The notes beneath the pieces were generated by a model, which ran no database searches, was not told the origin of the DNA, and saw only the letters and a list, made by a program, of their open reading frames with translations. Both the position numbers and the translations under genes were made by a program. From positions 139,499,545-139,563,544 of the forward strand of contig NC_030680.2 in the NCBI RefSeq assembly GCF_000004195.4: a DNA stretch of 64,000 bases, in the 5' to 3' direction. This DNA is from Xenopus tropicalis (taxonomy: Eukaryota > Chordata > Amphibia > Anura > Pipidae). Positions 33,341-45,539 of this stretch are shown one piece after another. Position 1 is the first letter of the stretch. Every line of letters starts with the position of its first letter.

Positions 33341-33880
33341 TGTGCCCTTTATTCATTCCTGTTCTACAAGCTTACTGGTGCACATGCACTCCAGATCATT
33401 GTATGGGATATTTCAGAATTATATTTTTGCTGAACTCAATGAGACAGTCTAATGACGTGCCCTAAGCACGAGGAACAATGCCCTATGCGAATGCTTAGTC
33501 TTTATGTGAAAGTTACCAGAGCCCATCAGAGTGAGTGGCTGGGAAGATCCAGATGAATCAGGATGGTAATAATAAATATGCCTTGCTCCATACACCTAGT
33601 AACTGTGCTCATAATGGAAACAAGATTCGCCGTAATCTGCCAGCAATCAGAACCGATTTGTGCTTCCCTCGGCATGGATATTTTTTTTGTTGATGCTATC
33701 AAAGCCAGAGCTAATATTTCTTTGATGTGATATTACCATTGCCAGATCGAGTCTGGATGGTTTATGAAGTTGAATTAAAGGAGTAATCAAGGGGGTTTGC
33801 CCTGTCAGATATTGTGCCAGGCTGCAAAATATACAGATTCGCCCATATGGGCACATTTTATTGTTCCTGGCTGAAGCTGC
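33341..33880. other. Unique non-coding stretch
   Basis: No repeat family recognised. Balanced unique sequence between repeats; possibly conserved or regulatory, unproven. Confidence 0.35.
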
Positions 33881-34282
33881 ATGAAATCTGTGATTATAAA
33901 TCGGTTATTATGGTGCCAGATGGACGCAAAATGCGTCGGGTTAAAGTCTCCCTCTGTGATAATACGGCACGGACTTGCCAAGATACATATGTTTGTTATC
34001 AACGTCTATAAAGATGACCAGTCGGATGTCTCTCTGCATTGGGATCCTGAGCTGATGGGCAATGGATCTCTTATTGGAAGCAGTGACCCCGCACAACCTC
34101 TGCGGCATGACAAAATCCATTACTCGTTAGAAAGAAGAAGGGCGTTCCGTCGGCGCAGGACCTCATTCTCTAACCTCTTGCTGGACGAGGCCACTTATAA
34201 ACGCAAGCTGCCAGAGACGCTCTTGGCAAGAATTAAAAGGAGAGGGGGAATCTGGACTCGAGGAAAAAAAAAAATTTTGTGA
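33881..34282 (+). CDS. Unrecognised open frame, possible exon
   Basis: 133 codons in unique DNA. The second half is unusual for a chance frame: DPELMGNGSLIGSSDPAQP, then RRRAFRRRRTSF and RKLPETLLARIKRRG. It ends close to an A-run. No domain recognised and no clear splice pair; a likely acceptor-like AG lies before DDQSDVSLHWD. It may be a terminal exon, a retrocopy or chance. Confidence 0.2.
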   Translation: MKSVIINRLLWCQMDAKCVGLKSPSVIIRHGLAKIHMFVINVYKDDQSDVSLHWDPELMGNGSLIGSSDPAQPLRHDKIHYSLERRRAFRRRRTSFSNLLLDEATYKRKLPETLLARIKRRGGIWTRGKKKIL

Positions 34283-34558
34283 TTGACTCATTTTTTCCAG
34301 AAGGCCAAAAAAAGTATGTTTATCTATGGCGAGGGCACGAGCTGTGAGTGACGCGGTTTATATGCCAGGTGTTATTGCGTTCTGCTTGTCTGAGAGGCAA
34401 AACTAAAGGTTAGGGGGGGGAAAAGTTATGTTTTTCTAAGAAAAGAAACCCTGCCCCCTTATGTGTTGGCAAAAAAAAGACACAGGGCACAGTGGAATGT
34501 CAGCTGGGCTGGTTGGTTGGGAGAACCATAGATGAAAGGCCATATAATAATATTAACA

Positions 34559-34850
34559 GTTAAGGTCCCCATACACGGGCCGATTCTAGCTGCCGATATC
34601 GGTCCCTTAGACAGATTCGGCAGCACTTCCGATGGGCCTGCCCGACCGATATCTGGCCTGAAATTGGCCAGATCACGATCGGGCAGGTTAGAAAATCTAG
34701 TCGGATCGGGGACCGCATCGGCTCGTTGATGCGGTCCCCGGACCGACTTTGCCTATGCCCGTCTCTACAATTCGATCGTTTGGCCCCAGGGCCAAACAAT
34801 CAAATTAGCCTAAATTCCCCCAATATCGCCCACCCATAGGTGTTTAGATG
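34559..34850. mobile_element. CCATACACGGGCC-type palindromic repeat
   Basis: TTAAGGTCCCCATACACGGG start, GAAATTGGCCAGATCACGAT centre, TTTGGCCCCAGGGCCAAAC palindrome near the end. Confidence 0.7.
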
Positions 34851-35747
34851 TTCAACTGGCTGTCCTTGGGCTGTTGTACAACTGCAACTTTCACAATACC
34901 ATTGAAATGATGTACAATATTTAGGCAGCATCAAGGCAAAGTTGTACTCAAATAATTCTCCCAGCCAGCTACCTCCCTCCCTCTTACCCAAGGAATGACC
35001 CCCAGGAAAAACAGACACGGATAGTCCAGGGTGGGTATATAAAGGCCACAGGCTTTATTAACACAGTGATCAATAAAAATGGCAAAAACACAGGCTTAAA
35101 CCATGGAAAACAAAACTAGTGTCTGTACTGATAAGCAGCTCCACATGAATGCTTTCTAGAACCCCACAGGAATTAATGGCCACTAGCCTTGGCAACCTGG
35201 CCAGTGCAGATGCACTAGAGAGCATGTGAAGGCAAAGTAAGCCTCACTCTAGACCCAACTTCCTCGGATCAATACCTAAAAAGCTTCTAACTGACCTCCA
35301 TTAAGCAAAGGAGTACCAGCCCCTTCCAATGCCAGCATGCAGCCACATTGTTGATAAAGGGATATTACCCCAAAGAACTCCATGGGACTAATTAATGGGA
35401 TGAGATGCTGCTCCCCACATTGCATACACACACAGACCTGACTTCCAGCAGAACTATTAACCGTCACCTGAGGTACATACCCTTGTCTTATAACATTAAC
35501 CCTCCCCTGTCTGTCTACCTAGACTGGTCAAGCCCGCCCTACCTTAGTTTGGCTGTTTGGGCAGCTCCATTCAGTGCCTTTGTTCTGCAGCATTTGTAGA
35601 ATATGTATGTATAATCTGTAAAAAAGAACAGGAAAAATAGTCCACTTTTCATTAGTGTTGGCTATAAACACTACAGGATCGAAAATTCTGGTCGGATAAG
35701 GATAAAATCTGCGCATGTATTTTGTATCTGGTGATGTCCTTGGCGGA
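34851..35747. other. Non-coding stretch
   Basis: 35035-35110 (TATATAAAGGCCACAGGC) has a promoter-like or LTR-like look but no partner repeat. No exon supported. Confidence 0.35.
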
Positions 35748-35755
35748 CCTACAAT

Positions 35756-35948
35756 TAGGGATGCACTGAATGGATACAGAAGGGTTAAAGAGGGTTCAGT
35801 TTTTAACTTCCATGTTTGTGTGACAAAGTCACATGATTTAACGATTCGGTTTGGCCAGGAGCATGGATTTGGCTGAATCTGAATCCTGCTGAAAAAGGCT
35901 GAATCTTAGCCAAATCCCGAACTAACCCCTGGATTCAGTGCATCCCTA
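35756..35948. mobile_element. hAT MITE with perfect 8-bp duplication
   Basis: CCTACAAT lies at 35748-35755 and 35949-35956. Ends TAGGGATGCACTGAAT and ATTCAGTGCATCCCTA are perfectly inverted. Same family as 20259-20545. Confidence 0.93.
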
Positions 35949-36246
35949 CCTACAATGCATTTCCATGAAGTCACTTTCGTACGATTGGTGCTGGTCAACT
36001 ATTTCATGTTCAGAACATCCTCCCATGTGTTATTTTTAGGGCTTTATTCTACAATTTCAGTCTGAATGTTTAGATCAAAGCATAAACATGCAATATAACA
36101 CACAATATCTGATTGTTTGCAGGAAGAAGACTAAAATCTGAACGTGTATGGTCAGCTTAAGGTGCCTGTCTGCTAGAGATTAGTATTTCAGAGATATCTG
36201 GTCTGGGATGAAGTGGACCTAGAGTAACCTCTAAGAGCCTAGAGGT

Positions 36247-36531
36247 CAGGGGCGGGCCAAGCTGACCGGGCGCCCTGGGCAACCCGGTCGGCAACCTCGC
36301 TGATTCCTCCCCCCGTGCGTGTGCTTTAATGCGCATGCGTAGTCGCGCGCCCCCCACTGCACATGCGCGCTAAAGCGGTTTGCGATGCGCTAGCGACTAG
36401 ATCATTGACAAGCGGTGGGGGCAATGACTAAAGTGAGCTGGCTAGGGGTAGGCAGGAGAGGCTGCCTGGCGCCCCCCAATCGTTGCGCCCTAGGCAGCTG
36501 CCTCTTCTGCCTACCCCTAGTTCCGGCCCTG
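36247..36531. mobile_element. hAT-type MITE with perfect 8-bp duplication
   Basis: CTAGAGGT lies at 36239-36246 and 36532-36539. Ends CAGGGGCGGGCC and TTCCGGCCCTG; CpG-rich interior. Confidence 0.88.
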
Positions 36532-36539
36532 CTAGAGGT

Positions 36540-37192
36540 TAGTAGCTTTAGAACTTAAAAGGTTCTGTTTTTGGTTTGGGCAACCCCTGAAGCTGCTCAG
36601 GACACACATGGAATGGGGGGCACCAGACTGACTATATTGCTGAAATACTTTTTAGAATGCAAAATTAGAGTCAATGACAAAGGGGAATCAGTACAGATAA
36701 ATGCAAGGGTGTTTACTGGGGATATAAATGTGTGCATGCTACTTATATACTGTATTTCATAGGAGCAGGTTAATGTAAGGTTTCTTGGCCTCATTGTAGC
36801 ACTCCGCTTGCCTAGGGTGAGTAATGGTCAGGCCGTGCCTACTCCCACCAACAGAATCATTTGGCCTCCAAAGCAACAGGAGGTGGGCATGGGAACCCCC
36901 TACAGACAAAAGTAGCCACTGAGGTTGATTTTGAAATCTCCAAAATAAAAGGAAGCAATATGTATCCCCCTCTTTAATAAGAGATTCTGATGCTCCTTTT
37001 TTTATTGGAAGGCATGAAGTGTTTTCCTTGACCCTGGCCCTAAAGTTTGGTTGCATGGCTCATTCTCTGCACAACTTCTATGCGTATTAGCATTTTTAAA
37101 TGTGAGTAGGAGCTGCCCAATTGCTTGCCTCAGCACAGCCTAGCATGAAAATGATTGATAAACATTCTGATATTGCTCTTCATTAAAGGGGT
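36540..37192. other. Non-coding stretch
   Basis: No exon or named repeat supported. Confidence 0.4.
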
Positions 37193-37560
37193 AGTTCACC
37201 TTTAAGTTAACTTTTGATATGTTACAGTATGTCCTATTCTTCATTATTTATTTTTAGTTTTTTTTAATTATTTGCCATCTACTTAAGACTCTTTCCAACT
37301 TTCAAATGGGGGTCACTGACCCCGGCAGCCAAAAAGCTATTTGTTCCGCGAGGCTTCAGTTTTATTGTTATTGTTACTTTTTATTTCTTATTTTTCTATC
37401 CAGGTTCTCTCCTATTTATATACCAGTCTCTCATTCAAACCACTCTGGTTACTAAGGTAACTTGAACCCTAGCAACCAGATAGTTTCTGTAATTCCAAAC
37501 TGGAGCACTATAAATTGCATGGATATTTTGCTTGGCTCAGACATCAGCATAAAATGTAAG
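37193..37560. mobile_element. TTAA MITE (AAAGGGGTAGTTCACC end)
   Basis: TTAAAGGGGTAGTTCACCTT start, a frequent frog MITE end; T-rich interior. The right end is not clear. Confidence 0.6.
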
Positions 37561-38333
37561 TTGAGTTATAACTTGTATGTCTGAATGATGCGCAAATTAG
37601 GGGACAGGTAGAGGGACTCCTTCCTTCCCTCCTGCCCCCCATGAATACAGTGCTGCCAACGCAGGTCGCATTTGTTGCACTTGTGCAAATGTTACTCGCA
37701 CCAGATAATATAAGTGTTACCTTTCATGCACACTGGCACCACTCATTTATATTGTGGGTTCCTCAGGCAACTCCAGTCCCATTATAGAGACAGAGCTGTA
37801 CTAACTCTACTTAGGCTTTAGATCTGATCGGCACTAAGATGTGAATATTGTGTAAAAAAAAAAATTGTATTAATCTTCACAGAGAGCAAGAATGGTTTTA
37901 GTGACAGGGGAAAGAGCTTTTGCACTGGAACCAACAGGCTCAAAAGAAACCATTTGGCCAGAAAAGGCTGCAGAATCAGTGCGGAATTTCATTTAGTAGC
38001 AGAATAGGGCTACATGTGTTTTAACTCTTAGTACTGAGTAAAACTGAGGGAACCCGGGGAGTCCCAAATGTGCTATTTTCTGGTGATTCGGGTATTTTGA
38101 GACCCTAGTAAGACCCCTGGTGTAAGTCGAGTAGTAATGGTAAAATAACAGAAGATGGCAGCATTACTCCCTACTAAGTTCTTTGTGCTTTGGTCAGAAC
38201 GAGGATATCCAGCTGGCAGTCAGCAAAGCCGGAAGCTTCTGACAAGTGACTTTTCAGGTTCCCTGAAAATTCTGGAAGTTTTACTATATTAGATCATTCA
38301 TATTTAAGGCAAACACATGACAGGACTGAAACA
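37561..38333. other. Non-coding stretch
   Basis: No exon supported. Confidence 0.4.
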
Positions 38334-39593
38334 TACCGTATATACTCGAGTATAAGCCGACCCGAATATAAGCCGAGGTACCTAATTTTACCTAAGAAAA
38401 CTGGAAAAACCTATTGACTCGAGTATAAGCCTAGGGTGTCACCAGTAGGGCTGGTGCGAGTGAGCCAGAACACGAAGAACAGGAAGTACAGCAGGATAAT
38501 CTCATAAGAAATGAGTTTATTTGGGAAAACATAAAACATTCCTTTACCAGTCTTTATGAGTCGTGATAATTTAATTTCCACTTAAAGAGGGCATGAATAA
38601 ACATGATGGTGACTGTATATTTATTTCAGCTTTGTCATTTATCTAATTTTCTTTTCTATTTTTGTATATTTTTCGGTTTGTGTGAAATGTTTTGAGGAAA
38701 TGTTCAACCATAGCTGTGAAAAATAACAGACCATCTGTCATTTGTACCTGGAAGATATAACTGAAGCACTGCTTTGCTTTAGAAAAATATAGGCCTTATC
38801 AGAAAGAACACTTGCTCTCCACTGTTAATTATAAGTCAATACAGTAATGTTATGTGTATAGTTACAGCCCATCCCTCTAATACCATCTTGCCTTACTCTA
38901 AAGCCCCACACTGCACGGACAAAAACTCCTGCAAAAGTCGCAGTATTACTTACCGGCACCTGCGACTTAAAGTTCCCTCAGTCCCGCTCTCTGCCTATGC
39001 CAGCTTCCCAGAACCGCCATCCTGCTGTGAGCTCTTCTGCTGTGCTGTGAGCTCTTCTACTGTGCTGGGCGCGCTTCTGCTCTGCTGGGCGCCGCAGTCG
39101 CGCCAGTGACGTCATGCGCCCCGTTCAGTTACGCGCCCCCTTCAGTTACTCATGGTCTTATCTTACAAGGTGTAAGATAAGACCATGAGTAACTGAAGGG
39201 GGCGCGTAACTGAAGGGGGCGCATGACGTCACTGGCGCGACTGCGGCGCCCAGCAGAGCAGAAGCGCGCCCAGCACAGTAGAAGAGCTCACAGCACAGCA
39301 GAAGAGCTCACAGCAGGATGGCGGTTCTGGGAAGCTGGCATAGGCAGAGAGCGGGACTGAGGGAACTTTAAGTCGCAGGTGCCGGTAAGTAATACTGCGA
39401 CTTTTGCAGGAGTTTTTGTCCGTGCAGTGTGGGGCTTTAGAGTTGGTTGAGGGTAGGCTGTCATATTGGCGGGGCAGCGGGAATCACCAGCAGGGGGTCA
39501 GGAGGGTCCGTGACTTGAGTATAAGCCGAGGGTTAATTTTTCAGCACATTTTGCGTGCTGAAAAACTCGGCTTATACTCGAGTATATACGGTA
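38334..39593. mobile_element. TA-flanked element with CCGTATATACTCGAG ends
   Basis: Ends TACCGTATATACTCGAG and CTCGAGTATATACGGTA are inverted. Sub-terminal GTATAAGCCGA words recur inside. 1260 bp, no protein, with a long hairpin in the middle-right part. Confidence 0.85.
38895..39443. repeat. Near-perfect hairpin, 273-bp arms, 3-base loop
   Basis: Arms 38895-39167 and 39171-39443 differ at one pair by my reading (39123/39215). GC-rich, with TGACGTCA at 39107-39114 and again in the other arm. It lies inside the TA-flanked element. Confidence 0.93.
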
Positions 39594-40467
39594 ACTATAA
39601 AATCTACACCCATGGGTATAGTTGTTTGTGAATCGGTTTGAATCGACTCATGCACGCCTATAACATGTGTTGCCTATTCACTGACAAACCCTTTACATTC
39701 GCTACATGTATAGAACACTGTATGGCTCCAAGTAGTGGTTCTTAAATTGTGCCTGGTGGGCCCAGCCCAGAGAATTAAGGAATATTATCTCCCCTGGAAG
39801 CACAATCCTAAAGGTGAGGTTTAGGGTAAACATATATTGGCTGCTGCAGCAAACTTTTAAATATCTATAACATTGTTATGATCATGGAACAAATTTTGGA
39901 CCTTTAAAGGGAAGTCTGTACCAAAATCCATGTCTAAAAACCACTTACTAAAAACATAGCACCCTGGATATAACTAGCACTTGTAACAGTACAGATAGCA
40001 GGCCTGTGCAGCTTACTGGGAGAATATCTTGGTTGCCCAAGGCCCTTCAACCAACTATCCTAGTTGCCAAAAAATCCGAACCTTCTCATATGGCTCAATG
40101 CCCACCAGAGCCGTGTGTTTTCTGCAGCCTGCTCAGCAAAGATTGGCATACAGACATCAGTTAATACTAGGCCATTACTGAGAATGAATATATAAAGAAT
40201 GGGCCTCAGACTATGTAAGAATATGAGCTTAGATGGTGTTAGAAAGGGTAAAAGTTTGAACTCCAAACTGGGGTTATTTCTTTAGGAACAAACAATCCGG
40301 AACAGCACCACTTGTATTCTTAATTAAAATGCCTTTATTGCAAATATTTTTGTTCTGGATTGTTTGTACCTGGATGTGCCGATGGGAAGTGGCCATTGGG
40401 GAACCTGCACTATTATAGAACAGAAACAAGACATTGTGCTGACTATCTTCAAAGTTGTATTCCTTTA
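39594..40467. other. Non-coding stretch
   Basis: Contains an inverted GGAACAAACAATCC / GGATTGTTTGTACC pair around 40285-40372. No gene. Confidence 0.5.
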
Positions 40468-40810
40468 GGGCTCTGGCACACGAGGAGATTTGTCGCCTGC
40501 GTTTTTTTCCCCCTGGCGCTTTGGCGTCAAGTCGCCACGACAATACCCACGAAGAGATTTCATGAGAGTTGAACTCCAGGCGATCTGCTACCCATGGTAC
40601 ACTCAACAGTTAACCCCCCCACATGTTTACTCAAGTCGCTCAGAAAAGGGTCTGTGTGCGATTTGAAACAGCAGGCGATTTGAAGTAGCCTCGTATGTTT
40701 TGACGCTGGCGATTTCCATTGATTTAGCATTGGTGTCTTGTCGCTCGTCTTGTCACCAAATCGCTCTTTTAAAAATCGCCGGCGACAAATCTCCTCGTGT
40801 GCCAGAGCCC
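40468..40810. mobile_element. Harbinger-type MITE with TTA duplication
   Basis: Ends GGGCTCTGGCACACGAGG and CCTCGTGTGCCAGAGCCC, TTA at 40465-40467 and 40811-40813. Larger relative of 14542-14722. Confidence 0.88.
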
Positions 40811-40813
40811 TTA

Positions 40814-42081
40814 GGAGACAGTGATAACCTGTGGATCATATTGGTTTCAGTTTTAGGTCTTAAGTAATCAACCCATCTTTCCTTTTATACCATAGCCATA
40901 TAGCCAATGTGCCCTTAATGGGCCATTTTTGTGCCACAAAATCTACCTATGAGTGAGAGCCACAAAAGTTAAGAGGGGAGGAGGGCCATACAGAAAATGC
41001 CCCAATGCTGAGACTTTTGGTTATGGTGGAGGTTACATAACACCACTGGGGATACCGTTGACTTGAGAAGTGTTTGGCTTTACATATTGGAAAGATAAAA
41101 TCAGAACTAATCGGCTGGAACAAGGATGAGAAAAGCAGAAACATGAGGTCATGTCTTGATATCCAAGGTAAAGATACACAGAAGCAGTGAACCCATGATT
41201 GTAGCTCAGGATAATCTAACAGAACAAGAAGTAATGTAGGAGAAAAGATTACATAAAATTTCAGAAGATAAAACCAAACTAGATACGGGCTGAGTCACAG
41301 AGATAAAAAACCAAAATGTGTTTGTAGTAGAAGTGGTTATCTGACCTGCAAATTAAAGATAGGGATGTGTACCTTGAAGTTAGCCGGGAGCAAGAGATTG
41401 GATACGTTAGTGCAGCCTTGGCAGAGTGTTGGAGATTAAAACCAGACTGGGGGTAGTCATGCAGGGCTTTGGGGGAGAGAATGTAGTGTTACTGGATGAA
41501 TTAGAAACTTCTCCAAATGTGAACAAAAAAAAAGACAAAGGGATTTTCTGGGTTGAACAATAGATAAGGTTTGAGGGCAGCATTTAGTACGATAAGGGCA
41601 AGTGTGGCTGCCAGTAATCAGGGAAAGGTTTATCTGTGAGACAGAGTGGGAATCCTGAACACAAGGAAGATCTAAGGTGCAGGGAGAGGATTGGGTCAAG
41701 GAGGATGGAGCAGGAATCCCCAGCTCTCATGATGGCAAACTGGGTAATGAGAAACAAATGAGGCTATGTGGGGCTTATTGGCCTGGATATAACACTTTTA
41801 GTAGTTAGCAAGGTCCTTGGTAATGAATATTGTTGGGGTGTAGGACAAAGTAAGTATTTATTTGTATTTAGATCTAGGAAGTGTCATGTGGCGTACTGTA
41901 CTGGGTACTCGGGGCCTCTGTGCCTTCATTTTAGTCTCCCCAAACAAACTGCTCTATAAAATAACGGCACTTGCCATTTGGCTTTTACTCATTTTGAAGG
42001 AAACTTTAAAACGTTTAGTCCTGCTAAGGGCTCCATTCAGTGGTGGAACAAGGGCCCCTGTCCTAGTTGCCCAGACTAACT
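40814..42081. other. Non-coding stretch
   Basis: Unique-looking, no exon supported. Confidence 0.4.
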
Positions 42082-42430
42082 TTAAATGGAAACTCCACCC
42101 AAGCACAACTTAAGGTTTTTGAAAAGTAAACATAATTTCGAGCATCTTTGCAATATCAATTCAAAGATATGAAGCCTTTACATGATATTTAATGTAATAA
42201 TAGGGTTTGGAACAGTTCCCTAAGCCCCGCCACCTTTTCTCCTGCTGATCTGGCTGACTACTACGTGACTCGAATATACTGCAACAGTATCAATTGTTAT
42301 AAACTTTAACATCAGTGTTTTAGTCCCTCCTCCCCTGCCAGAATACCAAATGATGCAGAGAGAGAAGAGGGAGATGCAGCTGGATTTCAGCTTATAAAAG
42401 TGGTGTTTATTAATACTTTTTAAAGGATCA
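42082..42430. mobile_element. TTAA MITE fragment
   Basis: GGAAACTCCACCCAAGCACAA after TTTAAA; shares wording in reverse with 56095-56616. Confidence 0.5.
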
Positions 42431-43785
42431 GATTACAGTGATAGGTATATTAGGGGTTTCAGTGTTAGTGGGGCCCTAAAATATCTGTCCCCCTGTGCCA
42501 CTAGACACACTGTGAATGGGTTGACTTTTGCAACCTATTGACATTTTTTTGACAGCGAATTACAGATTGAGGTATAGACTATAGGATAATGAAAGTGGTG
42601 TAAAGGTGATACCTTTATTGGCTAATTAAGAGGATAATCACAGCAAGCTTTCAGTGTTTTTTCTGATTTCTTTTTATACCATTTTATTCAGTGAGTGAAT
42701 ATTTCTTGCCATGCTCTGGTCTTGATGCTTAGAATCTCAATTTCTGGATCAATGTCCATCTGACTAAATGTAGAAATACCCTTTTTTATCAGCCTCTGCT
42801 CTCCGAGATTTGCCGACATTTCCCTGTCTGCAGTGGCCAACTATAAGGCCAGATGAGGGGTAGGGCATATATTATGGGCAAGCGGAAAAACACGAGAAAA
42901 GTCTCACGTATTTATGCGTATTTTGGCTACATGTGCCTGCACCAGAGCGTATTCCATTAATTCGGGTGCAGGCACAAGTAGGAGGCGTAGGGCGGTATTT
43001 TCAGCAAGCGTTTTTCTGCTTGCCCAAAATATACGCCCTACTCCTCGTCTGGCATTAGCCTAAGAGAAGGAGACCCTACTACTGGCAAAGGGGGCCCAGT
43101 AAAGAACTATATTTCCCCCTACTCCTCCCCATGGAGGTGGAAGGAACCTTGTACATGGTTTACTAGGGCACAATGCAAATCACCTTACTTAATCTCCAAA
43201 CTGGCTTTGGCTCCGCCAATGGTCTCTTCTCTTGTATTCACGTTTCTTACATACAGGGGCCTCCATGGCAATATGGGGGACGGCAGCTAGAGGTTCGCCT
43301 GTTGGATGTCCCTAACCTAATGAATTTGGCTCCTTTCAGATAGAGGCCCCAGCCTTTCTGCATTGTGAGGGTAACCTTTCCCCCTAACTGTAGCCATGAC
43401 AGGCACGTATTTCTATATCTGCATTACGTAGGCCGGTGCTTTTGTTATGTCTGCACAGTGGGTGTGTATATGGGTTCTTGATGTCCCATCTTTGTGGTTG
43501 TTGTGTAACAAATGCTTTGTATACTTTATACTCCATTTGCAGTGGGAAACCTGTGTAATCCTCCGGGAAATGCCTTTATTTTCTTTGCTCTCTTATTTTG
43601 GACTGAATGCATCTTTCCCACTCATTGTTTTCTCTCTTGCAGTAGTTTGAAGAGGTGGCTGAATGCATGAGTATAATCGCTGTGTACTTAGTGTGAAACC
43701 ACCATTTCTGTGTTGTTACAACCCACATACATTGTAAGGGTTCTGAATTCATTTCAGATCTAATGAGAATTGGTGCCAACATGCA
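42431..43785. other. Non-coding stretch
   Basis: 42600-42660 has CCTTTATTGGCTAATTAAGA, a dispersed repeat word. 42880-43040 has a diverged inverted pair around AAATACGC... / GCGTATTTTGG. No gene. Confidence 0.4.
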
Positions 43786-43894
43786 CCAAGTCAGGAATTC
43801 AAACATAACTCCCTGGTTTGGGGGCACTGAGAGCAACACCCAAGGGGTTGGGGAGCAACATGTTGCCCCCCGAGCCACTGGTTGGGGATCACTG
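43786..43894. mobile_element. Truncated hAT MITE (same family as 28976)
   Basis: Right half only, ending GGGGATCACTG. Confidence 0.75.
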
Positions 43895-43899
43895 GTTTG

Positions 43900-43901
<2 letters not shown>

Positions 43902-43947
<46 letters not shown>
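43902..43947. repeat. TA microsatellite
   Basis: Perfect AT dinucleotide run. Confidence 0.95.
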
Positions 43948-43948
<1 letters not shown>

Positions 43949-44602
43949 TATACACATTACCCCAGCACTCCATTATAAAGCTTCAAGCGAAAATGAAAAA
44001 CCAATTTTGCACACACTGAAGGAAAAATGTCTGCATTTTAGTAAAAAGAGACACGTTTAGTTACACGGTTTGTACAAAGTATGCATAAGCTGACGCGCCC
44101 CGTCAAGGCAGTGTCATTGCGTCAGTCCTAACCTAGCGAAAAAAGAGTATATATTTTCTTTGGGGGGAGAAAGACCATACCTGCTTTTCTCTCTATATGG
44201 CATGACCTATTCCAAAGAAACCATTCAGTGATTAAGCGAATAAATACCTTCTTAGCTGCAAGGCTATCCTTAAAGGGGTGGGGTTGGGAGAGCAAGTATT
44301 CAATTAGGGAAAAGCCACTTCCCCTTACCATACAAAAATACAGCTCTATCCCATGAATCAATCAAAACTAATTGAGTGCACGTAGGTGAGTGGCTTGTAT
44401 TATATACTATACACATTACCCCAGCACTCCATTATAAAGCTTCAAGAGAAAATTAAAAACCAATTTTGCACACACTGAAGGAAAAATGTCTGCATTTTAG
44501 TAAAAAGAGACACGTTTAGCCACTCACCTACGTGCACCCAATTAGTTTTGATTGATTCATGGGATAGAGCTGTATTTTTGTATATATATATATATATATA
44601 TA
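43943..44602. repeat. Direct and inverted repeat cluster
   Basis: A 118-bp direct repeat (43943-44060, 44401-44518) adjoins a 64-bp inverted pair (44332-44395, 44518-44581). A second TA run follows at 44581-44602. Confidence 0.85.
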
Positions 44603-45490
44603 AAAATAGAGAGAGAGAGACATACAAGCAGTAAGAACACTGTTTGATATATTTTCCACCATTGTTAAAGGTGGGATACAAGTAGCACCAGGTAAAATGC
44701 CTGGTTTAGCAGCAGCTAATGCTGTTTTCATGTAAATGGATTAGGAAAAGCCAGATAGGTGAGTCCCGGAGTAAATGGAGGGTTAATAGGATAGGTCCTC
44801 CATTCCATACTCCAGTCTAGTATGTTGATTTGGCCAGCTGTAAGTAGCTGCCCGATTAGGCTGCAGGTGAGCAGCACATAAAAGAGCTGTGGGATTACAC
44901 AGTAGGTGAGAGGTGATTTAAGGTTGGGGACTCAGAGGGGTTCACTCTCACAGCAGGGCACAGGGCAGGAGGGCTGCCTGACTGTATTAGGAACTCCCAG
45001 AGGGGCTGGGGGTGCTGCCTGCCAGTGCAAGGAGCAGAGGGAGCCGTGACCACGTGTTTGAGTGCCGGAAAGTTGAGGCTTGGTGAGAAGACTGAGTGTG
45101 CCAGAAGCTGGTGAGCTGGTATCCCAGGAGGGGAGAGACAGCAGGGCCGAGTGAGTAGCCCAGAGTGTTCACGAGTATGAGAGTCACCGTGGATGTGTGA
45201 AAACCATTGGGGATGGTGAGAAGCCCCGGGAAAAAAGTTCTAGTGTGTGAAAGTTACCCTGGAAGGTAAGAGCCCTGAAGCAGGGACAAATAATAACCAT
45301 GTTTGATGAACTGTTTATGAACTGACTGTTAAGTTTATTTGGGGTAAACTCCTCCCAATATAAACATATGTTTGAGAAAGAAACATAATGTCATGTGTTG
45401 TGTCCCTGTCTCTATGCTCCTGATCCTCTGCATGCCTGCCTACCATTACTAATTCCCCCAAAATCCCATGTACAGGCAGTCAGCATGTCA
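44603..45490. other. Possible LTR-like or unique stretch
   Basis: 44820-45400 has CATAAAAGAGCTGTGG (TATA-like) and a late AATATAAACATATG segment, reminiscent of an LTR. No second LTR, primer site or coding region was found. Confidence 0.25.

Positions 45491-45496
<6 letters not shown>

Positions 45497-45536
<40 letters not shown>
45497..45536. repeat. TA microsatellite
   Basis: Perfect AT dinucleotide run. Confidence 0.95.
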
Positions 45537-45539
<3 letters not shown>

